DNA of 64,000 nucleotides. Origin: Quillaja saponaria. Its lineage: Eukaryota > Streptophyta > Magnoliopsida > Fabales > Quillajaceae. Shown here piece after piece: positions 1 to 11,051 of this stretch (the stretch's first letter is position 1; each line of letters opens with the position of its first letter). Below the pieces are notes generated by a model. That model did no database searches, was not told where the DNA came from, and worked only from the letters and a program-made list of their open reading frames with translations. The stretch is taken from positions 186,001 to 250,000 of the forward strand of contig CM055614.1 in NCBI GenBank assembly GCA_029379385.1, in the 5' to 3' direction. The position numbers and the translations under genes were made by a program.

Positions 1-3000
1 TATATTTCCGTTATTCTTAAAAGCTGTAAATATATTAAATTCTGAGATAAATATGTATGACAGAGACCCTACTTTTTTTCAGCTGTTCACACCCTGCAGC
101 AACGTGAAGTGTTTTTCTACTTATTGGGGGAGGATTGATTGGAATCTTAAAAACTCTGAAATGTGAACGCCCAAAAATTCAAAATATAGCGCAACCCACT
201 CAAACCTAAAAAGGCAAAGGGAAATAGTGAAAGACTTATTTTGGGGAGCATTGTTAAGGTTTTGGCCAACAGCGGAACTCCGACTACGAAAATAAGGAAG
301 GGTCTTGTTTTCTAATTGTCTTTATGGAGCCTTCAAAGTCTTAATCTGTATATAGTTCTACGAAAAAACAAAAAAATGATAAAAATTTCTATACAATAAA
401 ATACATTATCCACAATGCTAGTGGTGAAACTGGTGCATTGTATTATTGAGCATATTTTGTTAAAGCTATATAAATATAACAACATAAAATTAGTGATTTA
501 TTCCGATTTTAACAAATAATTGAATGATGATAATATTTGCATGACAAAAAATAACAAATCCAAGTGATACAAATGAATCAAAATGTTTTTTGTGATTAAG
601 GATTTAATCAGTTATTTAGTTCAATCAATAAAAAAAAAAATGTTGATTTACTAAATTTTTGTGAATGCAAAATATTAAAAGCAAAATCTCGGACAACCGG
701 TGACAGCAGTAGTGGAAGGAATTCCAATGCCGTGAAAAAACCGGCGCGTAGCCGGTCATTGCGGAGACTTGCTTCTTTGACTAATAATTGATGCGTTTAT
801 CTCTTATATTTGTCCACTTGTGATATTTTCTATTTTTACTTTTGAGAAAGTTTTAAAAAAAAAAGAAAGAAAAAGTAGGCATGTCAGCTATGACCGTTAA
901 TTGCGGTTGGGAATAAAGCTGTCTGACATGGAGACAACCTTTTTGACCATTTCTTCATTTGTCATTACTTTTTTTCCTGTCAAAACAATAAATAATTTAA
1001 ATTAAAAATATTCACTAATATGGTTAAGTACGTAAAAAAGAAAACATTTTTTTTTTATAAATTTAATATTTAGAGAGAGATAACTGCGTTTATTTTGCTT
1101 TTTGTACAACTGTGAATAACATTTATCAAAAAAGTAAATTTTTTTTTAATTCTTGTCAAGGAGAGCCTTAAGAAATGAATTCATTTGAGGAGATATGTTT
1201 AGAAAATTGATCATAATTAAAATTAGAAAATAAACTAAAATGGTATAAATGATAACTTAGTGAGTTGGTAGTTTAAAGCTCTCATAGTACGAAAAAGGAA
1301 CCCAGGTTTGAACGGTTTTAGAGGTTGATTTGACGTGTAGCACCTTCTGGTGTAAGTACATGGAGGACTGGGATATATATTTTTTACCGGGTACTGTCGG
1401 TGGCCACAAAAGGGCAAAAATTTAAGGGTGGTGTGTGAGGATTGTCGGGTTGTTGGGCATTCGAATCCTGAAAACAGGTCAATCTCATGTTCCAGAAACT
1501 AGGTGTAGCCACCCCGCTACTTATGCAGCCTTTGCAGTTTCAAACCTTTAAATTACATATATTTCCCGGAAGCTCTTAGTTTTTTTCTAAAAAAAAAATA
1601 AGATAGTTTTAAGTGTATTACAAAATATTATTCAGTGAATCAAAAATTAAAAATATATAGTAATTTTATTTTCATCTTTTAGTATATTTATAATACACTT
1701 AATAATATTTGTAATCTACATAACAATACTCAAAAGATATTATAAGAAAATTGTTAAGACTTATAAAAAGATGAATTTAAAATTAAAATATGCTTTTGCA
1801 AATGAATGAGAATAATTTTTACATGATTTCTAATCTCTGTGAAAAATTTATCTTTGTAGGAAAACTGAAGAATTACATTAATCACATAAATGGAACAAAA
1901 CACCAAATATTAAAGGTTAGCAGTAAAAAGATCTTCATTATTACTAAGTAAATTTAAAGTCACTTAGTTTTATAATAAATTTAATAACATTGTGAGTCGT
2001 TAAAATTATCAACTTTTCATTGTCAAATACTTATTTAAATAATTTTAGTATCATGCCCAAGCTAAAGAGTTTTTTCATTTTCTCTTATATATTTTTAACC
2101 AAAACTAACCTAAATCATAAATAGACACGGGGATGAGCATTATGGTAACTATGTAATTCAGTAAGCATGTTAATTTATATGATGTTGGAATGCAAATCAA
2201 TTATTGAGCCGGTTATACATGTGATTTGGCCACAAGACTCATATATACATCCCATACCATTGTGTTGGATGCATGCGGCAATGAAATTTTATATATGAAA
2301 TTATTGGAAGTGTTTATGAAAAAAAACTGTCACTAATTGTTTAGCTTAGAAACTTTTCGAACTAATTTGTACGAATCACATGGAAAATAAAAATTATCCT
2401 TCCAACTATTTATATTTATTATTTATGAAGACACTGGAAAAATAAATCATGTGCAATCACTTTAGCATAGAAATGTTAAAGTGTTCAAGTTACATGTTGA
2501 AACTTGAAAGGTTTTCAGTAGTAGTTTAAGGCTTCACTACATTATTGTCCTCATAATTTCACATATAATTCAACTTATTTGGTCCTTGTAGTCCAATTCT
2601 CCAATCAAATTTATAATAATTTTTTTAAATAACTTAACAAGTTTACATGAGAAATTTAAACAATATAGGCGGTTGTATGAATCATTGTTGCATGTTTGTA
2701 TTACATTGGATCGTTACTAATTAATATGCATAATTAATTAGCACCCTCAACCTCAAGTCACAATGTAGATAATGTTACATGTATTTGTAAATTGTAGATA
2801 CTTTAATTAAAAAATGAAACAAATAAAAAAATTATAAAATATTCTTACAACTTAAATGGTATATAAAAAGCACTAACAATACGTTTATCATATAAAAGAA
2901 GGGCATTATAAACATTACATTTTGTGGACATCAAAAGACAGTTTCACATGAACTTTTTGACTCTTCTATTGCAGTTTACTTACCTCTATGCTTTGTGGTT

Positions 3001-3300
3001 GTATATTTATTCAGTCCTCGTGCATTCCCACCCCAACCTTCCCCTAAAGTAGTAATTACTAATTAAAATATATTTTAATTTATTGTTCACAAGCAGTAAT
3101 TTTATTTCCACAATTACATTAAATCCGCACCGACTTTTCCTGTAAAAGTCAGTGAGACGCACATGGCATTGTTCCTTTCTTAACCGTTTTCAGCCCTTAG
3201 AACAAAAAAATTTATGTGAAAAATAAATAAATAATCCAATAGGAAATTTTGATTTTATTGATCGCTGTCAGGTTCTGCGCTCTCGGTACCTTCCTTTCCT
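1..3300. other. AT-rich intergenic region, no gene seen
   Basis: I find no exon-like stretch with good splice sites on either strand. The only long open frame (1235-1417, minus) has low-complexity composition and no family resemblance. Around 1250-1530 the base composition is less AT-rich and contains a possible tRNA-derived SINE head, listed separately. The last few hundred bases are presumably the promoter of the endoglucanase gene. Confidence 0.6.
1251..1530 (+). mobile_element. Possible tRNA-derived SINE remnant
   Basis: The segment starts with a tRNA-like A-box region (1252-1269, resembling the D-arm of a tRNA). About 40 bases later comes a B-box-like GGTTTGAAC at 1305-1313, the usual spacing of an internal Pol III promoter in plant SINEs. 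A less AT-rich body follows, with an A-rich run at about 1591-1600. No target-site duplication was identified. It could also be a decayed tRNA pseudogene or a chance match. Confidence 0.3.
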
Positions 3301-3307
3301 TCTTCGT

Positions 3308-3387
3308 TATATAGAGCCTTCAGCACCTTCCCTTCTCACAATGCCTAGTCTCCCTCTCCCTCACTCTCTCTCTCTCTTTCTCTCACC
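3308..3387 (+). promoter_or_regulatory. Core promoter of the endoglucanase gene: TATA box and CT-rich tract
   Basis: TATATAG lies at 3308-3314, about 240 bases upstream of the start codon. A CT-rich microsatellite follows at about 3349-3387 (TCCCTCTCCC then CTCTCTCT repeats). A TATA box followed by a pyrimidine patch or 5'UTR CT tract is common in plant promoters. Transcription probably starts near 3340, giving a 5'UTR of roughly 200 bases. Confidence 0.5.
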
Positions 3388-3551
3388 CATCGGAAGCTTC
3401 CCACTTTTTCAGAGAGTGTAGCCTAAATTGGTGAATTTATCAGAAGTTTTAGCTGATAAATCGTACCGACATTGCCATCTCCTAGTAGCAAGAACTCTGT
3501 TTTTGTTTATATATTGAACAGATTCAGTGAGCATATTCAGTCATTGCTGAA

Positions 3552-6500
3552 ATGGGAAGGCTAATTCCGAGACTCATTCACATGGCTCCTCTGCTTCTGC
3601 TTCTGTGGCTTCCATTTGCTTTTGGTGGTCATGACTATGGCCAAGCTCTGAGTAAGAGCATTCTCTTCTTTGAAGCTCAGAGATCTGGTTACCTTCCCCA
3701 CAATCAAAGAGTCACATGGAGAGCTGACTCTGGTCTGCACGACGGCAAGGCTAGTGGGGTAAGTTTTTTACTTCTTCATCAAAAATTTCCCAAGAAAACC
3801 CAATTGGGTAGGCAGAAAAATAATTAATTTCTGTTATTCTAATTTCTTACTATGAATGATGGGATACTGTAAAAGTGGTTCATTTCTGGATTCCAATTTC
3901 GTGTTAAAGCTTCCATTTTTCTTCCAATTCCAGGTGGATCTAGTCGGAGGGTACTATGATGCAGGGGACAATGTGAAGTTTGGGCTGCCCATGGCCTTCA
4001 CGGTTACAATGATGTCATGGAGCATAATAGAGTATGGGAAGCAACTGGCTTCAAGTGGTGAGCTTGGTCATGCCATTGAGGCAGTAAAGTGGGGCACTGA
4101 CTACTTCATTAAAGCTCATCCCCAACCTGATGTCCTCTATGGAGAGGTACCTTTTCCTTTTACTCCCTCCCTTACTTTTGCAAGCATCAACTTTTGTCAA
4201 TTCAACTTGTTAGGAGTGTAGACTAATTTGTCACTGGTTGAGTTTTTAGTGTAATTGCGGACGGAGCTTTTGCTTTTCCAATAGACATCACTTCTGTCCA
4301 TTTCAATAGAATCAACATGTTTATGTCAAACCGAAAGTAATTTTAAATTATTGAAAAACAGTTTCTGTATTAAACTAAAGATGTTGTCGTTAACGGTTGA
4401 TGTTGATTTGTTTGAGTAGGTGGGAGACGGGAACACTGACCATTACTGCTGGCAAAGGCCAGAGGACATGACCACGGACCGGCGGGCATACAGAATTGAC
4501 CCGAGCAACCCCGGATCGGATCTCGCTGGTGAAACCGCAGCTGCAATGGCCGCTGCCTCAATTGTCTTCCGCCACTCAAACCCTGCTTATGCCAATGAGC
4601 TCCTTCGCCATGCCTACCAGGTTTAATACTCAAAATTTACTTTCTTTTAATTGTATTAAACAAAATGAATAAAATTTCACCTTGCCGACAATTACAAATT
4701 TTTTGTTGCATGGCCATTAATTAAATTGGAAGAAATTAATAGAAGCCAACCCAAACGATGTCTTTAACTCTGACCTACTCCATCAGTCGTTGAGATACTG
4801 AGGCTCAGATGCTTTTGCATATTTCTGAAAAGTGAATAGTGGCCCACTGGTCACTGGTATCATGAACATTAACCAGTATATCTGAGCAAAACGGTCGCAG
4901 TAAATACTCATTAGGCAGTTACACTGGCTATCTATTTTGTCAGACTGGTCGTTGCGAGTTACCTGTGTTTGTTGGCCAAGCATTTTAAACGGAGTAATCT
5001 TTGCTGTTTGCAAAAGGGTATAATGATAAACTTAATTTAAATTTAAAAGGTAATACTTATTTACCCGGTCAAAAGGGATCAAAAATAGTTGAAGCCTTTT
5101 GACCTTATTGGAGTATTGTCATGCGTAGTGTGTGTTAAACTCAAGGGTACGATCTGCACTAGTACCAGATCTTAACCGTTCATTTGTAAGGAATTAAGGA
5201 TCTGTATAAAGTGCAGTGTGTCTTTAATCTTATCACGTGGGAACACCGTCGGTTCTCTGTGTACAGCCTCAACAGTAACGCTCAACCTAATGTTCCCAGC
5301 CTACCCTTTGTATAAATTCTAATTTAATTTATTCCTTATCAATTATCAGTGACTGATGATAATTTGTCTGCCATTTCATGATTCTTCCTATCAGCTATTT
5401 GATTTTGCGGACAAATACAGGGGCAAGTATGACAGCAGTATTACCGTGGCCCAGAAATATTACCGATCTGTCAGTGGCTACAATGTAAGTAATTGCAGAA
5501 TCTTGTTTTTCAGTAACACATTAGCAGTTAAGCACTCGACAGCAAAAGTTCAAAAATTGAATAAAAATTTTTAATATACACAACATATTAATGTTGTACT
5601 GTTTTTTTCTTTTATCTGACGTGTTTTGGTGTAGGATGAATTGCTTTGGGCTGCTGCTTGGTTGTATCAAGCAACAGACAATCAGTATTATTTGAACTAC
5701 CTTGGAAACAATGGTGACTCCATGGGTGGAACTGGTTGGGGCATGACTGAATTTGGTTGGGATGTCAAGTATGCTGGGGTTCAGACTTTGGTGGCCAAGG
5801 TAACAAGCTTAAGGAAGCAATTGTTACAGAATTTAACAATGTGTCATTTTGGTAGTTGTTATTTGCAATAAAAGAATGTGGGAGCAAACCCATTTGATTA
5901 ATTCTTACTGTGATATCTCCTGCAGTTCTTAATGCAAGGCAAAGCTGGTCACTATGCGCCGGTCTTTGAAAAGTACCAGCAGAAAGCAGAGTATTTCATG
6001 TGTTCATGCCTTGGAAAGGGCAGTCGCAATGCTCAGAAGACTCCTGGTGGCCTTATTTTCCGCCAGAGATGGAACAACATGCAGTTTGTGACAAGTGCTT
6101 CCTTCTTAGCCACCGTTTACTCTGACTATCTTGCTTCTTCTGGTAAATACATGAAATGCGCCTCAGCTACTGTTCCTCCATCTCAGCTTCTGGCGTTTGC
6201 TAAGTCTCAGGTAATAAATTCAATCTTATAATGCATGTTCCAGGCAATGGCTCTTTTTTAATTATTACATTATTAAATCCTCAGGTGGACTACATTCTTG
6301 GAGACAATCCTAGAGCCACAAGTTATATGGTTGGTTATGGCAACAACTACCCGCAACAAGTTCACCACCGTGCTTCCTCTATTGTTTCTGTTAAGGTGAA
6401 TCCTTCATTCATTGGCTGCCGTCAAGGTTATGCTACCTGGTTTAGTAGGAAAGCAAGTGATCCCAATCTACTCTCTGGTGCTATTGTTGGAGGACCTGAT

Positions 6501-7321
6501 GCATATGACAACTTCGCTGATGAAAGAGACAATTATGAGCAAACAGAACCTGCAACCTACAATAATGCTCCTCTTCTTGGCATATTGGCACGACTTAGTG
6601 GTGGTCATGGTGGATATAACCAGCTACTTCCAGGCATATGATCCCTGCCCTTAAATTTTTGCCCTGTCTTAGATACGTAGGACTAAATGACAGAATGCTT
6701 AGTTAATTATAATGATTTAACATGGGTAGTTTCTTTCTTACAGTTGCTCTTCCAGTTCCTAAGCCTGTAGTAACTCAGCCAAAATCTGCCCCGAAACCGA
6801 AGATAACTTTACCTCCAGGTACTCTTCGGCCTCTCCTTTGGTTTGGTTCTTGTTTATGGTTTCTATTTCAAGCAGATCAGATATCCTTGCTAAATTTTGA
6901 TTGGAAGTTGATGGACTCATGAGGCATAGAACCTAGCTAATTCCTTTAGAGATATTCGCCTCAACTTTTAGTTAGATTGGGATGTTGAAAACTAAAATCT
7001 CACTAAGAAGCCTGTTTTGCAGCTTCATCTTCTGTTCCAGTTTCTATTGTACATAAACTGACAACCTCATGGGTCAGCGGTGGAAAAACTTATTATAGAT
7101 ACTCAGCAGTGGTGACCAACAAGTCCGGCAAGACTCTTACAAATCTGAAGCTTTCAATATCCAAGCTTTATGGTCCACTCTGGGGCCTCACAAAATTCGG
7201 CGATTCATACTCTTTTCCATCATGGATCAACTCTTTACCAGCTGATAAAAGCCTTGAGTTTGTCTACATCCATTCGTCTTCTCCCGCAAACGTCTGGGTG
7301 GCAAACTACTCGTTGGCCTGA
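3552..7321 (+). CDS. GH9C: Class C endo-1,4-beta-glucanase (GH9 catalytic domain plus CBM49)
   Basis: Secreted cellulase-type enzyme that cleaves internal beta-1,4-glucan bonds in the cell wall. Nine exons: 3552-3758, 3934-4146, 4420-4620, 5395-5484, 5635-5799, 5926-6210, 6285-6633, 6744-6818, 7023-7321. All phases agree and give 627 residues, the usual class C length. Visible features are an N-terminal signal peptide (hydrophobic run after MGRLIPR), the GH9 nucleophile/base motif DAGD at residues 78-81, the His-containing signature ending VHHRAS near 413-418, and the acid region [11 protein letters not shown] ending at Glu475. A Pro/Lys-rich linker (about 504-536) leads to a C-terminal CBM49 cellulose-binding module rich in aromatics. 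The exon 7/8 junction needs a GC-AG intron (6634-6743); without it the frame stops two codons later and CBM49 is lost. It is convergent with the PP2C gene. Closest type by memory: Arabidopsis endoglucanase 6 / tomato Cel8. Confidence 0.95.
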
Positions 7322-7750
7322 GAAAGACATTAACATGGTTACACGGAAGAAAGTGAGAATGCAATATCTTCTTTGGTTGGTAGTATGACAATTGTGCAGC
7401 TATACAAATATGCAATTCAGAATGGTGTTTTCTCTTTGTTCTTCAAAATCTCATCCTCACAATGTTTATTTCAGATCTGGTTAGGCTTTTAGATGAAACT
7501 AGCTAAGGTTAAAGTAAGATTGAAGTTTGGAAGAAGAAAGGAGTGAAGAGATATTTATGGAGTGCTCATCCTCTTTCTTCTCCACTTCACTACTTATACA
7601 GTGATACAAGAAAGAGACGGTGATGAATGAGGAACTGAGAAGTGAACAAAAAATGACTTCTTAATATTTCAAGGAGTCATCACTTGTATTTTTTACCAGC
7701 TTTGGGTGTCTTATATGTTTTTATGTGTTGAACCTTGCATCATTGCGTAC

Positions 7751-7822
7751 TTTCCATATGAATATATATAGTTTGTGCAATTCTACCGTGTCTCTTTCCA
7801 TATGAATATAGTTTGTGCAATT
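7751..7822. repeat. Short tandem duplication downstream of the endoglucanase gene
   Basis: A segment beginning TTTCCATATGAATATA and ending GTTTGTGCAATT occurs at 7751-7782 and again at 7795-7822, the second copy lacking one TATA. It sits between two convergent genes, probably in or just past the GH9C 3' flank. It has no coding meaning. Confidence 0.7.
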
Positions 7823-8001
7823 TTACTGCACTAAAATTTAATTCAGTTCAAATTTAATTATAGAAGTAAAAGGACGATAAGAATCGAATTATTGAACTAG
7901 AGTTTCGATATCTTAACATATTTATTGTATTTTCTTGGCTAGTAAACATAATACTGTGCATTCATCTAGTAAATGTTGCAAGGCAACCTCAAAGAGAAAG
8001 A

Positions 8002-9419
8002 TCAATCTGCAGTCTTTAACTGAACGACTATGACACTAATGTTGTCTCTGCTTCCCCGAGCCAAGGCCAACTCAGCTAAAAGAGCTGCTGCCTGAGCTGC
8101 ACAACTGCCAACAAAACCGTCTGGAAATCTCATCGTGGTTTGGCCATCAAGACATCTTCTAACAACCTCGCAGCCTAATTCGTTGGACACAACATCCCAT
8201 AAACCATCACTTGCTATTATAAGGAACTCGTCTGACTCTGTTCGATCGAAAACGGTTACCTCTGGCTCACAGATCACATATGGCTTCAAATAAAAGTCAC
8301 CTGGATTAAATGGAAGTAATTGTAATTGAAATTCACCTTAATTTGTTATGCAATCTTCATCTAATTGAGATTCAATTCAAATACAAAAATAATAGAGTTG
8401 GCAATATAAGATCAAAAGGAGAGTAGAATTGAACAAACAAAATGGATCCCATATTGAATCTAAAAAAAAAAGGTTTATGGTTGTTAATATGGTAATTGAT
8501 AATGATTTGTTATATAATTACTTTTTAAAAAATTTAATTTATTAAACCTAAACAAATACTATAGACAATCCGTTAGAAAAACTCAAATTCTGAGTTTTGC
8601 ATACCTATTGATCTTGAAGTGGCTAGTACACCTAAGACGCGATTACCATTCCAATTGATGATCCTTCCTCCTGCTGCTTCTATCCTCTCCCTCTCATCAG
8701 GTCGATCAGGCTATGCAAACAAGTTCGGTTTTCCAAAAGAAAAGTGAATACGCAATTAAAATTTACTTGCCACGTAAGCAACTTTTACTGTACACGAGTT
8801 ACGCCAATATAATCACCTTATGATCCCGCGAAAGTTGCAAGGCTACACCGCCACGGCCCATGACCGCCCTAGAGTCTCCACAGTTGGCCACCGCAACCTC
8901 AACCCTTCCAACCACCACAACCACCGCAGTAGAACCAATCATTTCCCCCGATGCCAACACCATTGTGTTCTCCGCCACCTCCTGCTCCATCTTCGTAAAA
9001 CATGAAGACATCACCTTTTGCCAATCCAATACTTTATCACCATCTCTCCATACTTGATCAATCTCGTTAGCTAACAGCTGATGCAGCCTGTCTCGACAAG
9101 CATTCGCCACGGCGGCACCACCATGCCCGTCATAAACGGAAAAGAAATCAAACTTGTTCACATATCCTTCCCTAGCAACTCCGGCGACTACCTTCACCGT
9201 GTCCTCCATCGTTCTCCGCCTCCCAATCACAGATATTTCTCCGTGTGACAAGCAAGCATAGTTGTGAGGATTAACCGTTCCAGCATCGTCTTTGGATCTC
9301 TTCACGTCCGAAATCATGGTAACATCAAAAGACGCCAACTCTCTGATTGCTCGCTGTCTCTTATTCCTGCAGTAATTCACGAGGGGACAGTCAATTTCTT
9401 GAGGTTTGAAGCTCTCCAT
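8002..9419 (-). CDS. Clade A-type protein phosphatase 2C (ABA signalling)
   Basis: Mg/Mn-dependent Ser/Thr phosphatase. Clade A members dephosphorylate SnRK2 kinases and are inhibited by ABA-bound PYR/PYL receptors. Three exons (9419-8817, 8710-8605, 8300-8002) join in phase to 335 residues, on the short side for clade A. Metal-binding motifs are present: RRRTMEDT (about 68-74), YDGHGG (96-101), GDSRAV (181-186), ASDGLWDVV and GSRDNIS near the C-terminus. A Trp in INWNGNRV (about residue 221) aligns with the ABA co-receptor lock Trp of ABI1 (W300), followed by [12 protein letters not shown]. That Trp argues for an ABI1/HAI/PP2CA-like receptor-regulated enzyme rather than AHG1, which lacks it. 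ABRE elements lie upstream. I cannot tell which clade A member it is. Confidence 0.9.
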
Positions 9420-9479
9420 GGAACGACGACGTATAGGTTTTCAGCGACCAATTCTTGTCCTAATGTTAATGCTTGATTA

Positions 9480-11040
9480 AGTTAGCTTTAGCAGAAACTA
9501 ACATCAGACATCGGCATCGTCAGGGTGAGCCTGCCATTAGTTTCTTTATATGTTCCTTTTTCTTTCACATTCTCGTGTAATTTATATTCCCGCGATGACG
9601 CGAACAAAACACCCGAGGCGGCCTTCAAAATTCATAAAGCTGCTGTCAGACCCAGCCTCCAAAAAAAAAACTGCAAAAGGAATACAAAAAAGAAATTTGG
9701 ACCTGAGATCTGGACCGTTCAGGGGGCATTAGTGCTTCTGATACTGGACACGTGTGTTTCGAAGCGGCAGTCTTTTAGGATAAGTTGGACTTTCGGTAAA
9801 TATCGTGGACTGTTGACATTGGTCAGATTCATACGTGGCACATATTCAGAATTTTTAGTAGAATTAAGAATGGTTTTGGCGGAAGATAGAATTGAGTGAA
9901 ACGGCTGTTGCGCTGTTGCGGTTCAATATTTTCTACTGGGCTGGGCACCGACGGCAAACGTGTTAAGGTTTTGAAAACGTAACGTGGCTAATTCATACGT
10001 TGCCTTTTCATTGCTTACTGTCCCTTCCTATTAATTCCTTAGTAGACTAGACTAGATTAGACGAGAAGGGAGACTCGAGGTGTTATGGACTGGGTATCTA
10101 TAGTTTCAGTCTTATTGACGGTTGGTCAGACTCGTTTCCGTTTGTTTCGGCCTTCACTTGGACTAGATTTTGTTTGAACCCAATCCCAAGCAAAGAGACG
10201 ATGGCATATTAGAGTTGGCTAAAAAGATTTAGATTTTTAAACATAAAATTTGATTAATAGTGCGTTTGGAAATTGGAACAATAAAGAAGTGTGGAGTTTT
10301 ATTTATTTAAAAAAAAAGCTACTTTTATGTACTGTATCAATTAATTGATATAGATTTAATCTAATACGAATTGATTTTATAATAAGTTCTCACGCTATGT
10401 CATCAAAGATGATAATAGAGAGATAAATATAGCAAAGTGAAAAGAAATAAATTAAGAATGTGAAGTTCTTTAGTTTGGATAAGTTTATTTTTAATAATAA
10501 ATTATTAAATTCAAACATAATTAAGTTGAAATTGGGAAAATCTAAGAGCTGATGAAGATTAAATTTTTGTTGACATATTTATAACATTCAGACCCAAAAA
10601 AATTGAAAAAACTAGCACCAAGTTATATTAATTAAATAATATAATTATTAATTGTAACTGTCTTTCAACCTTAAGCAACAGAAATTATGATTGATAGTGA
10701 TCAGAATGTTTAAACAAATTGAATACGTTGCTCTTATCAAAAATAAAAAAAATTGAACACGTTGCAAACTAACGCAAATTTATCTATTATATATTATAAT
10801 GATCTCAATAGAGAATTTGTTACTAATTTGTTTCCAATTGCTGTAGTTTATATTTAAATTGAAATTATTTTTCAAGTATTTGGTTTTGAATTTTCCGAGC
10901 CCAGTCCGAGCCCAGCCCTAAATACTAAGTACTATACCAAATACACTGCCAGAGGCTCCCCAATTATCTGATCTGGAACGGAGTGCCTTATATATTATAA
11001 TTCACAAGAAATACAAGCAGATCAGAGATTGAGAATTTCG
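9480..11040. other. Intergenic region between PP2C and the LRR pseudogene
   Basis: The left third contains the PP2C promoter. A 124-codon open frame at 9525-9899 overlaps the ABREs and resembles nothing. The rest is AT-rich with no exon-like sequence. Confidence 0.6.
9748..9988. promoter_or_regulatory. ABRE cluster upstream of the PP2C gene
   Basis: Three ACGTG-core elements lie 330-570 bases upstream of the PP2C start codon: palindromic ACACGTGT at 9748-9755, TACGTGGC at 9832-9839 (exact PyACGTGGC) and AACGTGGC at 9981-9988. ABREs bind AREB/ABF bZIP factors, and two or more together usually give ABA induction. Clade A PP2Cs are classic ABA-induced feedback genes, so the position makes biological sense. 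Function is inferred. Confidence 0.5.
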
Positions 11041-11051
11041 TCTCTTGGAAA

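Noticed and set aside
4370..4633. 87-codon antisense frame over the endoglucanase
   Set aside because: Shadow of exon 3 on the opposite strand.
9525..9899. 124-codon open frame in the PP2C upstream region
   Set aside because: No family resemblance, contains translated A-runs, and overlaps the ABRE elements; best explained as chance.
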